Shown here: one piece after another, positions 38,640 to 47,979 of the stretch | Layout of the letters: each line of letters starts with the position of its first letter | Position numbering within the stretch: position 1 is the stretch's first letter | Origin: Pseudomonadota bacterium | Lineage (GTDB): Bacteria > Pseudomonadota > Alphaproteobacteria > Rhizobiales > JAKPQE01 | Assembly: GCA_029572955.1 (NCBI GenBank) | Contig: JAKPQE010000165.1 | Location: 1 to 64,000, forward strand | Length of the DNA stretch: 64,000 bases | Direction: 5' to 3' | Notes under the pieces: model-generated | Told to the model about the DNA's origin: nothing | Seen by the model: only the letters and a program-made list of their open reading frames with translations | The model's database searches: none | Position numbers and translations under genes: made by a program

Positions 38640-39989
38640 ATGATCTCGAAGAAAGCTCTGGTCCCGGCACTCGCCGGCTCGCTGCTGGCGCTGATGACGG
38701 TGTCGGCCGTGGCCACGGAAGGCTACTTCCAGCATGGCTATGGTGCGCGTCAGAAGGCTCTCGGCGGCGCCGGCGTTGCGGATTCGACCGATGCGACCGC
38801 CCAGGCCCTGAACCCGGCCGGCATCGCCAAGGTCGGCAGCCAGGTCAATGCGGCCTTCTCGCTGTTCTCGCCGAGCCGCAAGTTCACCGGCAGCGCCACG
38901 CCGGGCTTCACCACCACCGGCAAGGTCGACAGCAGCAACGACATCTTCGCCGTTCCGAATTTCGCCATCTCCTACGCCATCGACGAGAGCTCGGCGATCG
39001 GCTTCATGATGATCGGCAACGGTGGCATGAACACCACCTACAAGAACGCCAATGGCGGCCTCGGCACGGCGGCCTGGTGCAACAACGTTCCGGGCCGTGG
39101 CCCGTACTGCATGGGCAAGGCGGGCGTCGATCTCAATCAGATGATCATGGGCATCACCTACGCCCGCGACCTCGGCATGGTGTCGGTCGGCGTCAGCCCG
39201 CTGTTCGCGGCGCAGCGCTTCTCGGCTCGCGGCCTCGGCGCCTTCGCTCCGGCTTCGCTCAACCCGCTGGCGCTGACCTCCGGTGAGAACTCCTACTCCT
39301 ACGGCGTCGGTATCCGCGGCGGCGTGGAGATCGAGGTGACCCCGAAGATGCGCGTCGGCCTTTCGGCGCAGTCGCCGATCTGGATGAGCCCCTTCACCAA
39401 GTACAAGGGCCTCTTCGCCGATGGCGGCGACTTCGACATCCCGGCGAACGTGACCGCGGGCGTTGCCTACGACGTCACCGAGACCGTCACCGTCATGCTC
39501 GACTGGAAGCACATCTTCTATTCGGGCGTCGGTTCGGTCGGCAATTCGTCGCTGAACCTCGTCACCTGCGGCCCGGGCAACATGCAGAACTGCCTCGGCG
39601 GGTCGAATGGCGGCGGCTTCGGCTGGCGCGACGTCGATGCGTTCAAGTTCGGCGTCGAGTGGGATGCGACCGACAAGCTGACGGTGCGCGGCGGCTATGC
39701 CTACAACACGCAGCCGGTCAAGGCGGCCGACGTGATGTTCAACATCCTCGCTCCGGGCGTCATCCAGCACCACATCACCGCCGGTCTGAAGTACGACTTC
39801 AACGAGAAGCACTCGATCGAGCTGGCCGGTGCCTTCATGCCGGTCGCCAAGGTGTCCGGCGGCGAGCTGCCGGGCTTCGGCAATCCGGCCCACGGCATCG
39901 ACCTCGAGATGAGCCAGATCGACGTCACCCTCGGCTACACCTACCACTTCGGTGCCAAGGCCGCGGATCCGATCGTTCGCAAGTACTGA
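38640..39989 (+). CDS. FadL/TodX-family outer-membrane hydrophobic-substrate porin
   Basis: A 449-aa outer-membrane beta-barrel. A signal peptide covers about residues 1-24 (hydrophobic core, cut at AVA-TEG). The family N-terminus GYGARQKALGGAGVADSTDATAQALNPAGIA forms the plug/hatch (here split). Strand-rich repeats continue to a C-terminal aromatic (VRKY), typical of barrels. FadL proteins import long-chain fatty acids or aromatics; the substrate here is unknown. ATG 38640 has GGGG upstream and replaces the track start. Confidence 0.9.
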   Translation: MISKKALVPALAGSLLALMTVSAVATEGYFQHGYGARQKALGGAGVADSTDATAQALNPAGIAKVGSQVNAAFSLFSPSRKFTGSATPGFTTTGKVDSSNDIFAVPNFAISYAIDESSAIGFMMIGNGGMNTTYKNANGGLGTAAWCNNVPGRGPYCMGKAGVDLNQMIMGITYARDLGMVSVGVSPLFAAQRFSARGLGAFAPASLNPLALTSGENSYSYGVGIRGGVEIEVTPKMRVGLSAQSPIWMSPFTKYKGLFADGGDFDIPANVTAGVAYDVTETVTVMLDWKHIFYSGVGSVGNSSLNLVTCGPGNMQNCLGGSNGGGFGWRDVDAFKFGVEWDATDKLTVRGGYAYNTQPVKAADVMFNILAPGVIQHHITAGLKYDFNEKHSIELAGAFMPVAKVSGGELPGFGNPAHGIDLEMSQIDVTLGYTYHFGAKAADPIVRKY

Positions 39990-40015
39990 TCCCTTTCCGG
40001 AGCAATCCGGACATG

Positions 40016-40048
40016 ACGGCCGCGGAGCGATCCGCGGCCGTTTTTTTT
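40016..40048 (+). terminator. Terminator after fadL-like gene
   Basis: ACGGCCGCGGA-gcga-TCCGCGGCCGT is a perfect 11-bp stem followed by seven more Ts. It begins 27 bases after the stop codon. Confidence 0.93.
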
Positions 40049-40646
40049 GCGGAAACGTGGGGCCTGCCGGACGAAAACACCGGGCGAACCCGCGGGTGGC
40101 CGTTGTTCAGACTTTCGTCGAGCCGGAAGGGCGGCAGAGCGCGGAGGCGTCGGCTACGGAATCGCGGCGATCGCTGCGATGCCGTTGCGTCATGCTCGCG
40201 ACGTCGGTCGATGCGCGCCTGAGATGGCGGACCTTTTCCAATTGCTTGTTTTGGTTGTGTTTTCGGATCGGTCGGTCGGCCTGGCGCAGGAGGCTGCCGC
40301 AAGAATTGGCGGCAACAAACGAAAAAAAGCTCGGTTCAGTCCGGCGGGTGGGCGTCTGTCATTCCGACATCTATTTGCAAAAGCGGTTCTGACAGGTGTC
40401 GATTCCGAACAAATTACATTCTCTACCGATCGTTCTTAAAGTTTCGATTCTTTGTAGATGATGGATGGTCTATAACCCTGTCAATTTCTGCAAGGCTATT
40501 GTACAGACTGTTGTATTCCGTAAAACTTTATGGATCTTTTTAACAAGGCAAAAGCAATCCATGGGCCTTTAATTATTGCATTAACTTTTCTTTTATTCTG
40601 CATCCCGTTTGATCGTTCGAAAGCACCGAACCACGGGAAAAGAAGC
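40049..40646. other. 598-base gap with an AT-rich half before the chemoreceptor
   Basis: No gene is supported; ORFs in the track here show no family features. From about 40330 the sequence is clearly AT-richer than the rest of the window, probably promoter and leader DNA of the chemoreceptor. TAAAGTTT at 40437 and CTATAA near 40470 are promoter-like words without convincing partners. Confidence 0.5.
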
Positions 40647-41993
40647 ATGGCCGGAGAAATCGAAACGCGCGTTGCCTTTCTGCAGATCAGCGACGAGGAG
40701 CGCGCGGCGCTTCGCGCACTGAAAGCAGTCCTTGCAGAGGATCTGCCGGGGATCCTCGACAGCTTCTACGCGCATATCTCCAAGTTTCCCGAGGCCAGTC
40801 GCTTCTTCCGGGATGCGGCACAGATGAAGCACGCGGCCGCGAAGCAGCTGCAGCACTGGTCGCTGCTGTTCGAGGGCAAGTTCGATTCGAGCTATGCGGC
40901 CTCGGTGACGCGGATCGGCGAGATCCACGCCAAGCTCGGCCTCGAGCCGCGCTGGTATATCGGCGGCTACAACTACGTCATCGTGCGGGTGCTGGCGCTG
41001 CTCGACGAGAAGTACTCCGGCGGCCTGATGCGCAAGAAGAGCGTCTGCGACCAGCGCAGGGCGATGAGTTCGGCCTTCGTCAAGGCGGCGATGCTCGACA
41101 TGGATATTGCCATCGACGTCTATTTCGAAGCCGGCAAGCGCGACAAGAAGGCGGCGCTCGACCAGGTCGCGGCCGATTTCGATCGCTCGATCGGCGAGGT
41201 GTCGTCGACCATCGGCCGGGCGATCGCCGACATGCGCGACAATGCCAAGCAGATGGAGTCGATGGCCGACAACACGACCCGTCGGGCCGGAAGCGTTTCC
41301 GAATCCTCGGAGAACGCCAGCCACAACGTCTCCAGTGTCGCCTCGGCGACCGAGGAGATGAGCAATTCCATCGCCGAGATCGTCCATCAGATCGCGGTCG
41401 CCAACACCACAGCCGAAAACGCCCGCACCCGGGCGGTCGAGACCAAGACCGTGGTCGGCCAGCTCGTCGAGACGGCGGAGCGGATCGGCGCGATCGTCAA
41501 CCTCATCAAGGCGATCGCCGAGCAGACCAACCTCTTGGCCCTCAACGCCACCATCGAGGCGGCGCGGGCCGGCGAGGCGGGACGCGGCTTTGCCGTCGTC
41601 GCTTCCGAGGTCAAGAACCTCGCCGGGCAGTCGGCCAAGGCGACCGAGGAGATCGAGAACCAGATCGGCGCGATCCAGGACATCACGGCGCGCACGGCGA
41701 CGGCGATCGACGAGATCAACGAATCGAGCAGCCAGGTCAGCGACGTGTTCGCCTCGATCGCCGCGGCGGTCGAGGAGCAGTCGGCCGCGACCAACGAGAT
41801 CGCGCGCAGCTCCGACGTTGCCCGCGAAGGCACCGCTTCGGTGGCGCACGAGATGGGTGACGTTCGCGACGACGCGGTGCGGTCCGGCCAGATGGCGAGC
41901 CACCTCGTCGAGGCGGCCGACGGCCTGTCGCAGAGCGCCGATCACCTCCAGGAAGAGGTGCACAAGTTCCTGAAGCGCATCAAGGCGGCCTGA
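40647..41993 (+). CDS. Globin-coupled (HemAT-like) soluble chemoreceptor
   Basis: A 448-aa cytosolic sensor with no membrane segment. Residues about 1-180 form a globin-coupled-sensor domain; the heme His is probably H94 in [20 protein letters not shown] coiled-coil linker leads to the MCP signalling domain, whose tip is [30 protein letters not shown] (split). The track start at 40530 adds 39 AT-rich codons unlike the rest and no ribosome-binding site, so ATG 40647 is used. Such proteins sense oxygen and drive CheA. No che genes are nearby. Confidence 0.9.
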   Translation: MAGEIETRVAFLQISDEERAALRALKAVLAEDLPGILDSFYAHISKFPEASRFFRDAAQMKHAAAKQLQHWSLLFEGKFDSSYAASVTRIGEIHAKLGLEPRWYIGGYNYVIVRVLALLDEKYSGGLMRKKSVCDQRRAMSSAFVKAAMLDMDIAIDVYFEAGKRDKKAALDQVAADFDRSIGEVSSTIGRAIADMRDNAKQMESMADNTTRRAGSVSESSENASHNVSSVASATEEMSNSIAEIVHQIAVANTTAENARTRAVETKTVVGQLVETAERIGAIVNLIKAIAEQTNLLALNATIEAARAGEAGRGFAVVASEVKNLAGQSAKATEEIENQIGAIQDITARTATAIDEINESSSQVSDVFASIAAAVEEQSAATNEIARSSDVAREGTASVAHEMGDVRDDAVRSGQMASHLVEAADGLSQSADHLQEEVHKFLKRIKAA

Positions 41994-42007
41994 ACCCGCT
42001 TCGACCT

Positions 42008-42718
42008 TCAGCTACAGACGGGGGCGGCGCCATCGGTGTCGCCCTTCGTCGTTTCCGGCCCGGTCGTGCCGGCAAGCTCGCCTGCGGCGACGCGCAGCGT
42101 CTCGGCGATGAAGGCGGGCGCCTCGGCGCCGACGACGGCGTATTTGCCGGCGACGATGAAGGTCGGCACGCTGGTGATGCCGATCTGCCGGGCGCGGGTG
42201 ATGTCGCGCTTGACCGTCTCCCTGTCGGTGTCGCCGGCGAGCAGCATCGCGACGCGGTCGGCGCGCATGCCGAGGCTCGCGGCGGCTTTCGAAAGGGTGC
42301 GGCGGTCGCCGATGTCGGCGCCTTCGGTGAAGTAGAGGGCGAAAAGGCGCTCGGCCATCGCCTCGGCCGCGCCGCTCGCCGACGCCCAGAGGATCAGCCG
42401 GTGCGCGTCGAGGGTATTGGAGGCGCGGGCGATCCTGTCGAAGGCGAAGGGAATGCCTTCCGCCGCGCCGGCCTCGACGAGGGCGTCGTGCATCGCGGCG
42501 ATGCGCTCGGGGTCGCGGAACTTGCGTTCGAGGTACTCGCGCCGTTCGATGCCTTCGGCCGGCAGGGTCGGATCGAGCTGGAACGGGCGCCAGCCGACCT
42601 CGACATCGAACTCGGGCACGAGCTGCAGGGCGCGGGCGAAGCGGCGCTTGCCGACATAGCACCACGGACACATGACGTCGGAGACGATGTCGACGCGGAT
42701 GCGCTGGCGGTCGGTCAT
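42008..42718 (-). CDS. DsbA-family (FrnE-like) oxidoreductase
   Basis: A 236-aa thioredoxin-fold protein with an inserted helical domain. The redox motif CPWCYVGKRRF is at residues about 17-27 and the cis-Pro is in ITSVPTFIVAG. There is no signal peptide, so it acts in the cytoplasm, unlike DsbA itself. FrnE-like proteins take part in oxidative-stress protection or polyketide synthesis. An extra C-terminal Cys (PVCS) is present. 2-hydroxychromene-2-carboxylate isomerase is the nearest alternative but lacks this CxxC. Confidence 0.88.
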   Translation of the reverse strand: MTDRQRIRVDIVSDVMCPWCYVGKRRFARALQLVPEFDVEVGWRPFQLDPTLPAEGIERREYLERKFRDPERIAAMHDALVEAGAAEGIPFAFDRIARASNTLDAHRLILWASASGAAEAMAERLFALYFTEGADIGDRRTLSKAAASLGMRADRVAMLLAGDTDRETVKRDITRARQIGITSVPTFIVAGKYAVVGAEAPAFIAETLRVAAGELAGTTGPETTKGDTDGAAPVCS

Positions 42719-42780
42719 CCCTGCTCACTCCCTGGCGGTCGATCCGCCAAGGTTAGGCCCGTCGGCGCGGCGGGACGAAA

Positions 42781-44094
42781 TCAAGCTTGTGTGAGGGCGC
42801 GGCGCAGCAGCTCGCGGCCGGTCTCGCCGGCGCAAAGGCTCGCGACGCCGGTCTCGACGTCGACGATCACCTGCGCGTCCTCGCCGAAGACCGCCGGGGT
42901 GAGGCGGATCACGGCGGCCATGCGGGAAAGTGCCGTCTCGACCGCTTCCAGCGTCGAGCCGACGAAGGTGACGGCGAAGCGGGCGCGATCGAGCGCGACG
43001 ATCAGGTTCTCGGCGCGCACGAGGCGGTCGAGAATGCGCACGACCTGCTCGCGGGCGGCCGCGACGACGGCCGGTCCGTGGGCGGCTTCGATCGCGGCGA
43101 TGTCGGCGATGGTGATCGTGGCGAGGTGCAGCGACCCGACCGCCGCGGCGGCCTGGCCGGCGGCGATGTCGAGGTAGGCGGCGAGGTAGTCGGCGTCCTC
43201 GAGGCGCGGGGCGGGGTTGTCGCCGGCTGGCGCGCGCAGCGCCCGCACCGCGGCATGGAGGTCGCGATGCGCCTGGACCTCACCGGCATGGACGGCCATG
43301 CGCACGGCGAAGTCGTCGGCGGCAAAGCTCGTCGGCAGGACGTCGGTGACGCCGGCTGCGTAGGCCTCGCGCAGGCCCATCATGAAATGCGGATCGAGCA
43401 GCATCACCACCGGCAGCGTGGCGAGGCGCGGATTGCGGCGCAGCTGGGCGGCGAAGACGAGGGCATGATCGAAGTCGATCGAGGGCTCGATGACGACGGC
43501 GTCGAAGCTGGCGCTCGCCAGGCAGTCCTCGGCCTGATCGAGGGTGAGGGCGCCGAACACCTCGGCAAAGCTCGACAGGCTCGATTCGATCTTGAGGAAG
43601 GTGCGGCCGACGCCGACGACGAGGACGCTCGCCGTGCCGGCGGCACCGGTCGCCGGCGGCGGGGCGATCGGGGTCGCGCCGACGCGCTCGGCGGCGCGGA
43701 CGCGCCGGTCGATCTCCTGCTGCAGGGCGTTCTGGCGCAGCAGCGTGGCGAGGCTGTGGGCGAGGCGGCCGGGCTCGAGCGGCGGATAGAGCACGTGGCC
43801 GAGGCCCTTCGTGCGGGTGGCGGTGTCGTCGCCTTCGTCGGCAAGGAAGAGGATCGCCGGCGGCAGCGCACCGTCACCGCCGGCAAGCCGCGAGGCGATC
43901 ACCTCGTCGGCGGCGGCGCCGTCGCGGGCATCGACGACGATCACGTCGGGGCGCTCGCGACTGCCGATGCGCAGGGCCTCGTCCGGGGCACAGGTCGTCG
44001 CGTGAAAGCCGAAGCGATCGAGATCGTTCCAGAACCGCGACCGCTCGTCGGACACCTTCTCGTCGATCACCAGGACCCGAGCCGACTGAACCAT
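42781..44094 (-). CDS. PleD-like receiver-receiver-GGDEF protein, apparently decayed
   Basis: A 437-aa protein. REC1 (about 5-120) keeps VIDEK and the likely phospho-Asp in VIVVDARDG but lacks the usual Lys (YPPLEP). REC2 (about 155-270) has Glu in place of Asp (VVIEPSIDF). The C-terminal domain (about 290-435) has the GGDEF fold, but the signature is replaced by ALDRARFAVTF, so cyclic-di-GMP synthesis is unlikely. ATG 44094 follows GGGGGTG at seven bases; the track adds 13 residues. Probably a protein-interaction relic of PleD. No sensor kinase is adjacent. Confidence 0.8.
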   Translation of the reverse strand: MVQSARVLVIDEKVSDERSRFWNDLDRFGFHATTCAPDEALRIGSRERPDVIVVDARDGAAADEVIASRLAGGDGALPPAILFLADEGDDTATRTKGLGHVLYPPLEPGRLAHSLATLLRQNALQQEIDRRVRAAERVGATPIAPPPATGAAGTASVLVVGVGRTFLKIESSLSSFAEVFGALTLDQAEDCLASASFDAVVIEPSIDFDHALVFAAQLRRNPRLATLPVVMLLDPHFMMGLREAYAAGVTDVLPTSFAADDFAVRMAVHAGEVQAHRDLHAAVRALRAPAGDNPAPRLEDADYLAAYLDIAAGQAAAAVGSLHLATITIADIAAIEAAHGPAVVAAAREQVVRILDRLVRAENLIVALDRARFAVTFVGSTLEAVETALSRMAAVIRLTPAVFGEDAQVIVDVETGVASLCAGETGRELLRRALTQA

Positions 44095-44198
44095 TGCGAC
44101 ACCCCCGCCGTTTCGCTCGAAAGACGGGCGCATCTTGCTGCGGCGTCGGTAAAGATCCGGTTTGCCGCGGCGGCTTTTTCGGCCTTTTTTACGCGGCG

Positions 44199-45845
44199 TC
44201 AGGCGGCTCGTGCCGGGCGGACCGCGACGGTGCGGGCGATGCGGCCGTTCTCGGTGCGCGGCAGGCGTTCGACGAGGGTCAGGCCGACCGGGATCTTGTG
44301 GGCGGCGACGCCGCGTTCGACGAGCCAGCGCACGAAGTCGGCATGATCGAGGCTGCGGCCGGGCTGCGGCACGATGACGGCGCGCAGGCGCGTGCCGGCG
44401 ACCGGGTCGGGCACCACGACCGCGGCGGCGGCGGCAACGGCCTCGTGCTCGGCGTAGATGCGGTCGAGCTCGGCGGCGCGCACCGGCGTGCCGGCGACGA
44501 GGATGAGGTCGCCGAGCGGGCCGGCCGGCAGGAAGCCGGCGGGCTCGGCCGACACGAGGCGGCCGCCGATACCGCTATGGAGGAAGCCGTCGGCATCGAA
44601 GGCGGGCCCGGCGGCGGCTTCGGCGAGGGGCACGGCGGCGTCGGGAATGGTCGGACCGCGCAGGATGATCTCGCCCTCGGTGAAGGAGCTGTCCGCGGCC
44701 TCGCCGGCCTTGCGCGGCAGGCCGCGCAGGCGCGCCTCGAGGAAGCCGACCGGGCCGGTGCCGACCATCGCGCCGATCTTGCCGAGCGGCAGGCTGCCAT
44801 CGGCCTGCTGATGCTCGCGGCGGCGCGGAATGGCGACGATGTCGCCGATCCGGTCGATGTCGACGATGCCGCCGGCCCATTCGCTCCTCGCGCGGGCGCC
44901 GCCTTCCGGGTGGACGAGGGCAAGGCTCGGCTCGAGCGTGCCGAGGCGGGCGACGAGCGGTGCCTCGAGGCCGGCCGGGACGAGCACGTGGTCCGGCTGC
45001 GTCTCGGCGACGGCGGCGGCGAGGCCGGCGACGTCCTCGAAACGATGCAGCACCAGCGTGCCGCCGGTCAGCAGCCAGGGAACGACCGCGGCGGCGAGGC
45101 CGACGAGGCCGTTCGGCAGATAGGGACTGAAGATGCGGCAGCCCTTGTCGAGGCGGGCGGCGACGAGGTGCATGAGGCCGGCCGAGATCCAGTGATTGTG
45201 GCTGCGGGCGAGCGGCATCGGGCCGTCGCTGCCTTCGCTCCAGGAAACGGTGGCGACGTGATCGGCGGCGTTGCCGTTGCGCAGCAGGGCGGCAGCGGCA
45301 GCCGGATCGGCGAGCTCGCCCGAGCCGATGATGAGGTCGAGCGGCACGACGCCGTCCGGCACCGCCTCGCCGAAGGCGCAGACGAAGCGCACGCTGAAAA
45401 GCTCGGCGGCGAGGTGGCGCATGCGCTCGGCAAGGCCGTGTCCCGAGGTCATCGAGGTGACGAGAGCCTTCGGGCCGAGGCTTTCGGCGATCGCGGCGAG
45501 TTCGGCGGCGGCAAGGAGCGGGGAGACCGGCACGGCGACGAGGCCGGCGCGCAGGGCGCCGAACAGGGCGATCGCGGCATCGATGCCGATCGGCATCTGC
45601 TCCAGCACGTACATGTCCGGCTTGAGGCCGACCGAGGTGAAGAAGGCGGCAAGGCCGGTGACGTTCTCCTCGAGGGCGGCATAGGTGAGGCTGCGGGTGA
45701 CCCGGCCGGCGCCGTCGGTCTCGACGAGGGCGAGCTCGCCGGGCGTTCCTTGCGCGTTGCGGCGAAGGAGCGCGTCGAGCGTGACGCGCCCCCAGACGCC
45801 CTCGGTGACGTATTTGGCGGCCAGCTTCTCGTTGGAAAGGATCAC
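44199..45845 (-). CDS. AMP-dependent acyl-CoA synthetase-like protein, key residues lost
   Basis: A 548-aa ANL-superfamily protein. The overall fold is recognised from SLTYAALEENVTGLAAFF, the LPNGLVGLAAAVVPWLLTGGTLVLHRF segment (split) and the C-terminal PRTENGRIARTV. The P-loop A3, normally TSGTTGxPKG, reads WSEGSDGPMPLARSHN. The A10 catalytic Lys is Arg (NGRI, not GK). Canonical adenylation is therefore doubtful. GTG 45845 follows GAGGGGG by five bases and lies just past the stop of the SBP gene; the track start at 46001 overlaps that gene. Confidence 0.72.
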   Translation of the reverse strand: MILSNEKLAAKYVTEGVWGRVTLDALLRRNAQGTPGELALVETDGAGRVTRSLTYAALEENVTGLAAFFTSVGLKPDMYVLEQMPIGIDAAIALFGALRAGLVAVPVSPLLAAAELAAIAESLGPKALVTSMTSGHGLAERMRHLAAELFSVRFVCAFGEAVPDGVVPLDLIIGSGELADPAAAAALLRNGNAADHVATVSWSEGSDGPMPLARSHNHWISAGLMHLVAARLDKGCRIFSPYLPNGLVGLAAAVVPWLLTGGTLVLHRFEDVAGLAAAVAETQPDHVLVPAGLEAPLVARLGTLEPSLALVHPEGGARARSEWAGGIVDIDRIGDIVAIPRRREHQQADGSLPLGKIGAMVGTGPVGFLEARLRGLPRKAGEAADSSFTEGEIILRGPTIPDAAVPLAEAAAGPAFDADGFLHSGIGGRLVSAEPAGFLPAGPLGDLILVAGTPVRAAELDRIYAEHEAVAAAAAVVVPDPVAGTRLRAVIVPQPGRSLDHADFVRWLVERGVAAHKIPVGLTLVERLPRTENGRIARTVAVRPARAA

Positions 45846-45870
45846 GTTCGCCCCCTCGGCATCGGATGTG

Positions 45871-47706
45871 TCACTTGCCGTCTTCGCCGGCATACCACCA
45901 GGATTGCAGGACATAGCCGTAGAGCGAGGCGCGCTCGGGCCGGGCAATGCGGGCCCAGCGCGCGACACGCTGTTCGGGCAGATGGTAGAGCGGCACCACA
46001 TAGTGCCCCGACATCAGCACGCGATCGAAGGCGCGCACGGCGGCGACGAAATCCTCGCGCGACTTCGCGGCGATCATCGCCTGGATCATGGCGTCGGCGG
46101 CGGGCTCGTGCACGCCGGCAAAATTGAACGAGCCTTCCTGCGCGGCGGCGGCGCTGCTCCAGCGGAAGTTCTGCTCGTTGCCGGGCGACAGCGAGGCCGG
46201 CCAGAAATACTGGATCATGTCGAAGTCGAAGCCCTGCAGCCGGCGCTGGTACTGGGCCGAGTCGACGGTGCGGATCGAGACGTCGATGCCGAGGCGGGCG
46301 AGCGAGCGCTTGAAGGCCAGGGCGAGGCGCTCCTGATCGCGGGTCTTGGTCAGGATCTCGAAGGTGAGGGGCGTGCCGGCGGCGTCGACGAGGCGATCGC
46401 CCTGCATGCGCAGGCCGGCATCGGTCAGAAGCTGCATGGCCTTGCGCAAGGGGCCGCGGTCGCGCCCGGAGCCGTCGGTGGCGACGGGCTGGTAGCTGCC
46501 GTCCATGATCGCGGGGCGGACGACGCCGGGGAAGGGCGCGAGCAGTGCCTTTTCCGCCTCGCTCGCCGGGCGGCCGCGGGCGGAAAGCTCGGAGGCCTCG
46601 AAATAGCTGGCGGTCCGGCGGTAGGCGTCGAAGAAATAGGTGTGATTGACCCATTCGAAATCGAAGAGGGCGGCGAGCGCCTCGCGCACCCGGGCGTCGG
46701 CGAAAATCGGCCGGCGGGTGTTGAAGACGAAGCCGTTCATGCCCTTCGGCGTGCCGTCGGCGAAGGTGTCCTTGACGACGCGGCCGTCGTTCACGGCCGG
46801 GAAGTCGTAGCCGGAAGCCCAGCGGGTCGGATCCTCGTCGAGCATGACGTCGACGAGCCCCTTCTTGAAGGCCTCGAACAGCGAGTTCTCGTCGCGATAA
46901 TACTCGAAGCGGATCTCGTCGAAATTGGTGAGGCCCCTGGCGACGCCGCGATCGGCGGCCCAGTAGTCCGGGTCGCGGGCATAGGTGATGCTGGCGCCGG
47001 GATTGACCTCGACGAGCTTGTAGGGGCCGCTGCCGACCGGCGGCTCGAGCGTCGTCTTCTCGAACTCGTCGGGATCGACGAGGTGGGCCGGCAGCACCGG
47101 CATCAGGCCCATGATCAGCGGCATCTCGCGGTCGCCGTCGGCGTCGAAGACGAAGCGGACCGTGCGCTCGTCGGGCGTCTCGGCGGTCTTGACCTTGGAA
47201 TAGTAGCTGCGGTGGTTCGGCCGGCCATGGTCGCGCAGCAGCTGCCAGGAGAACACGACGTCGTCGGCGGTGATCGGATGGCCGTCGGAGAAGCGGGCGC
47301 GCGGGTCGATGGTGAAGGTGACCGAGGAGCGATCGTCCGGCGTGTCGACGCTGTCGGCGATGAGGCCATAGAGCGTGAAGGGCTCGTCGAGGCCGCGCGC
47401 CATCAGGCTCTCATAGACGTAGCCGCGCAGCGACTGGGCGGCATTGCCCTTGACGATCAACGGGTTGAGGCTGTCGAAGGAGCCGATCGCGGCATAGGTG
47501 ACGCGGCCGCCGGTGCGGGCATCGGGCGAGGCGTAGTCGAAGCGCTCGAAGCCGGAGGCGAGGGCGGGCGTGCCGTGCATGGCGATGCCGGACGCCGGTT
47601 CGGCCCGGGCGCCGGCGAGGGCGAGGCCGATCGCCAGCATGGTCGCGCAGAGACAGGCCGTCCGCCGAAACAGTCCCTGCTTGCGTGGCGTGGCGCGGCC
47701 CGTCAC
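45871..47706 (-). CDS. Oligopeptide/nickel-type ABC substrate-binding protein (YejA-like)
   Basis: A 611-aa periplasmic binding protein of the SBP_bac_5 class. A signal peptide covers about residues 1-36. ERFDYASPDARTGGRVTYAAIGSFDSLNP is the YejA-type N-terminus (split here), followed by FSDGHPITADDVVFSWQLL and GSGPYKLVEVNPG. GTG 47706 has GGGAGG six bases upstream. The ligand is likely a peptide. No permease or ATPase genes follow; instead the decayed ANL gene does. Confidence 0.9.
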   Translation of the reverse strand: MTGRATPRKQGLFRRTACLCATMLAIGLALAGARAEPASGIAMHGTPALASGFERFDYASPDARTGGRVTYAAIGSFDSLNPLIVKGNAAQSLRGYVYESLMARGLDEPFTLYGLIADSVDTPDDRSSVTFTIDPRARFSDGHPITADDVVFSWQLLRDHGRPNHRSYYSKVKTAETPDERTVRFVFDADGDREMPLIMGLMPVLPAHLVDPDEFEKTTLEPPVGSGPYKLVEVNPGASITYARDPDYWAADRGVARGLTNFDEIRFEYYRDENSLFEAFKKGLVDVMLDEDPTRWASGYDFPAVNDGRVVKDTFADGTPKGMNGFVFNTRRPIFADARVREALAALFDFEWVNHTYFFDAYRRTASYFEASELSARGRPASEAEKALLAPFPGVVRPAIMDGSYQPVATDGSGRDRGPLRKAMQLLTDAGLRMQGDRLVDAAGTPLTFEILTKTRDQERLALAFKRSLARLGIDVSIRTVDSAQYQRRLQGFDFDMIQYFWPASLSPGNEQNFRWSSAAAAQEGSFNFAGVHEPAADAMIQAMIAAKSREDFVAAVRAFDRVLMSGHYVVPLYHLPEQRVARWARIARPERASLYGYVLQSWWYAGEDGK

Positions 47707-47979
47707 CCGTTACCTCCCGAAGTCCATTGATTCGTCGCATCAGGATGTTACCACAGCCCGTTCGATCGATTATCCGGGGGGCGCGACGACGGAAGCGGTG
47801 GAATCGGCGCGAAAAGGGCGCTAAGGAACGAGTGTCGGGTGTGATGGGTCACCATCTCGCCGCATTTGATGCGCAACTAGCTCCGCGTATTCGCTAGAAC
47901 CGGCACGGCAGAACCAGAGGGAAGCCCGCCGTCATCCGGAGCCCCGCAGCTACCCGGGCAACAGGCAGAAGGACAGGAC

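Noticed and set aside
40437-40456. TAAAGTTT resembling a sigma-28 -35 element before the chemoreceptor
   Set aside because: The expected GCCGATAA partner is poor (GATGATGG at 12 bases) and most Hyphomicrobiales do not use FliA-type control.
40530-40646. Upstream extension of the chemoreceptor ORF
   Set aside because: No ribosome-binding site, AT-rich atypical codons, and the globin-coupled domain starts after ATG 40647.
47920-47979. Cobalamin-riboswitch-like words (GGGAAGCC, ATCCGG, GCCCCGC) before the ialB-like gene
   Set aside because: Spacing only partly fits, the B12 box and the outer stem are missing, and there is no link of IalB to B12.
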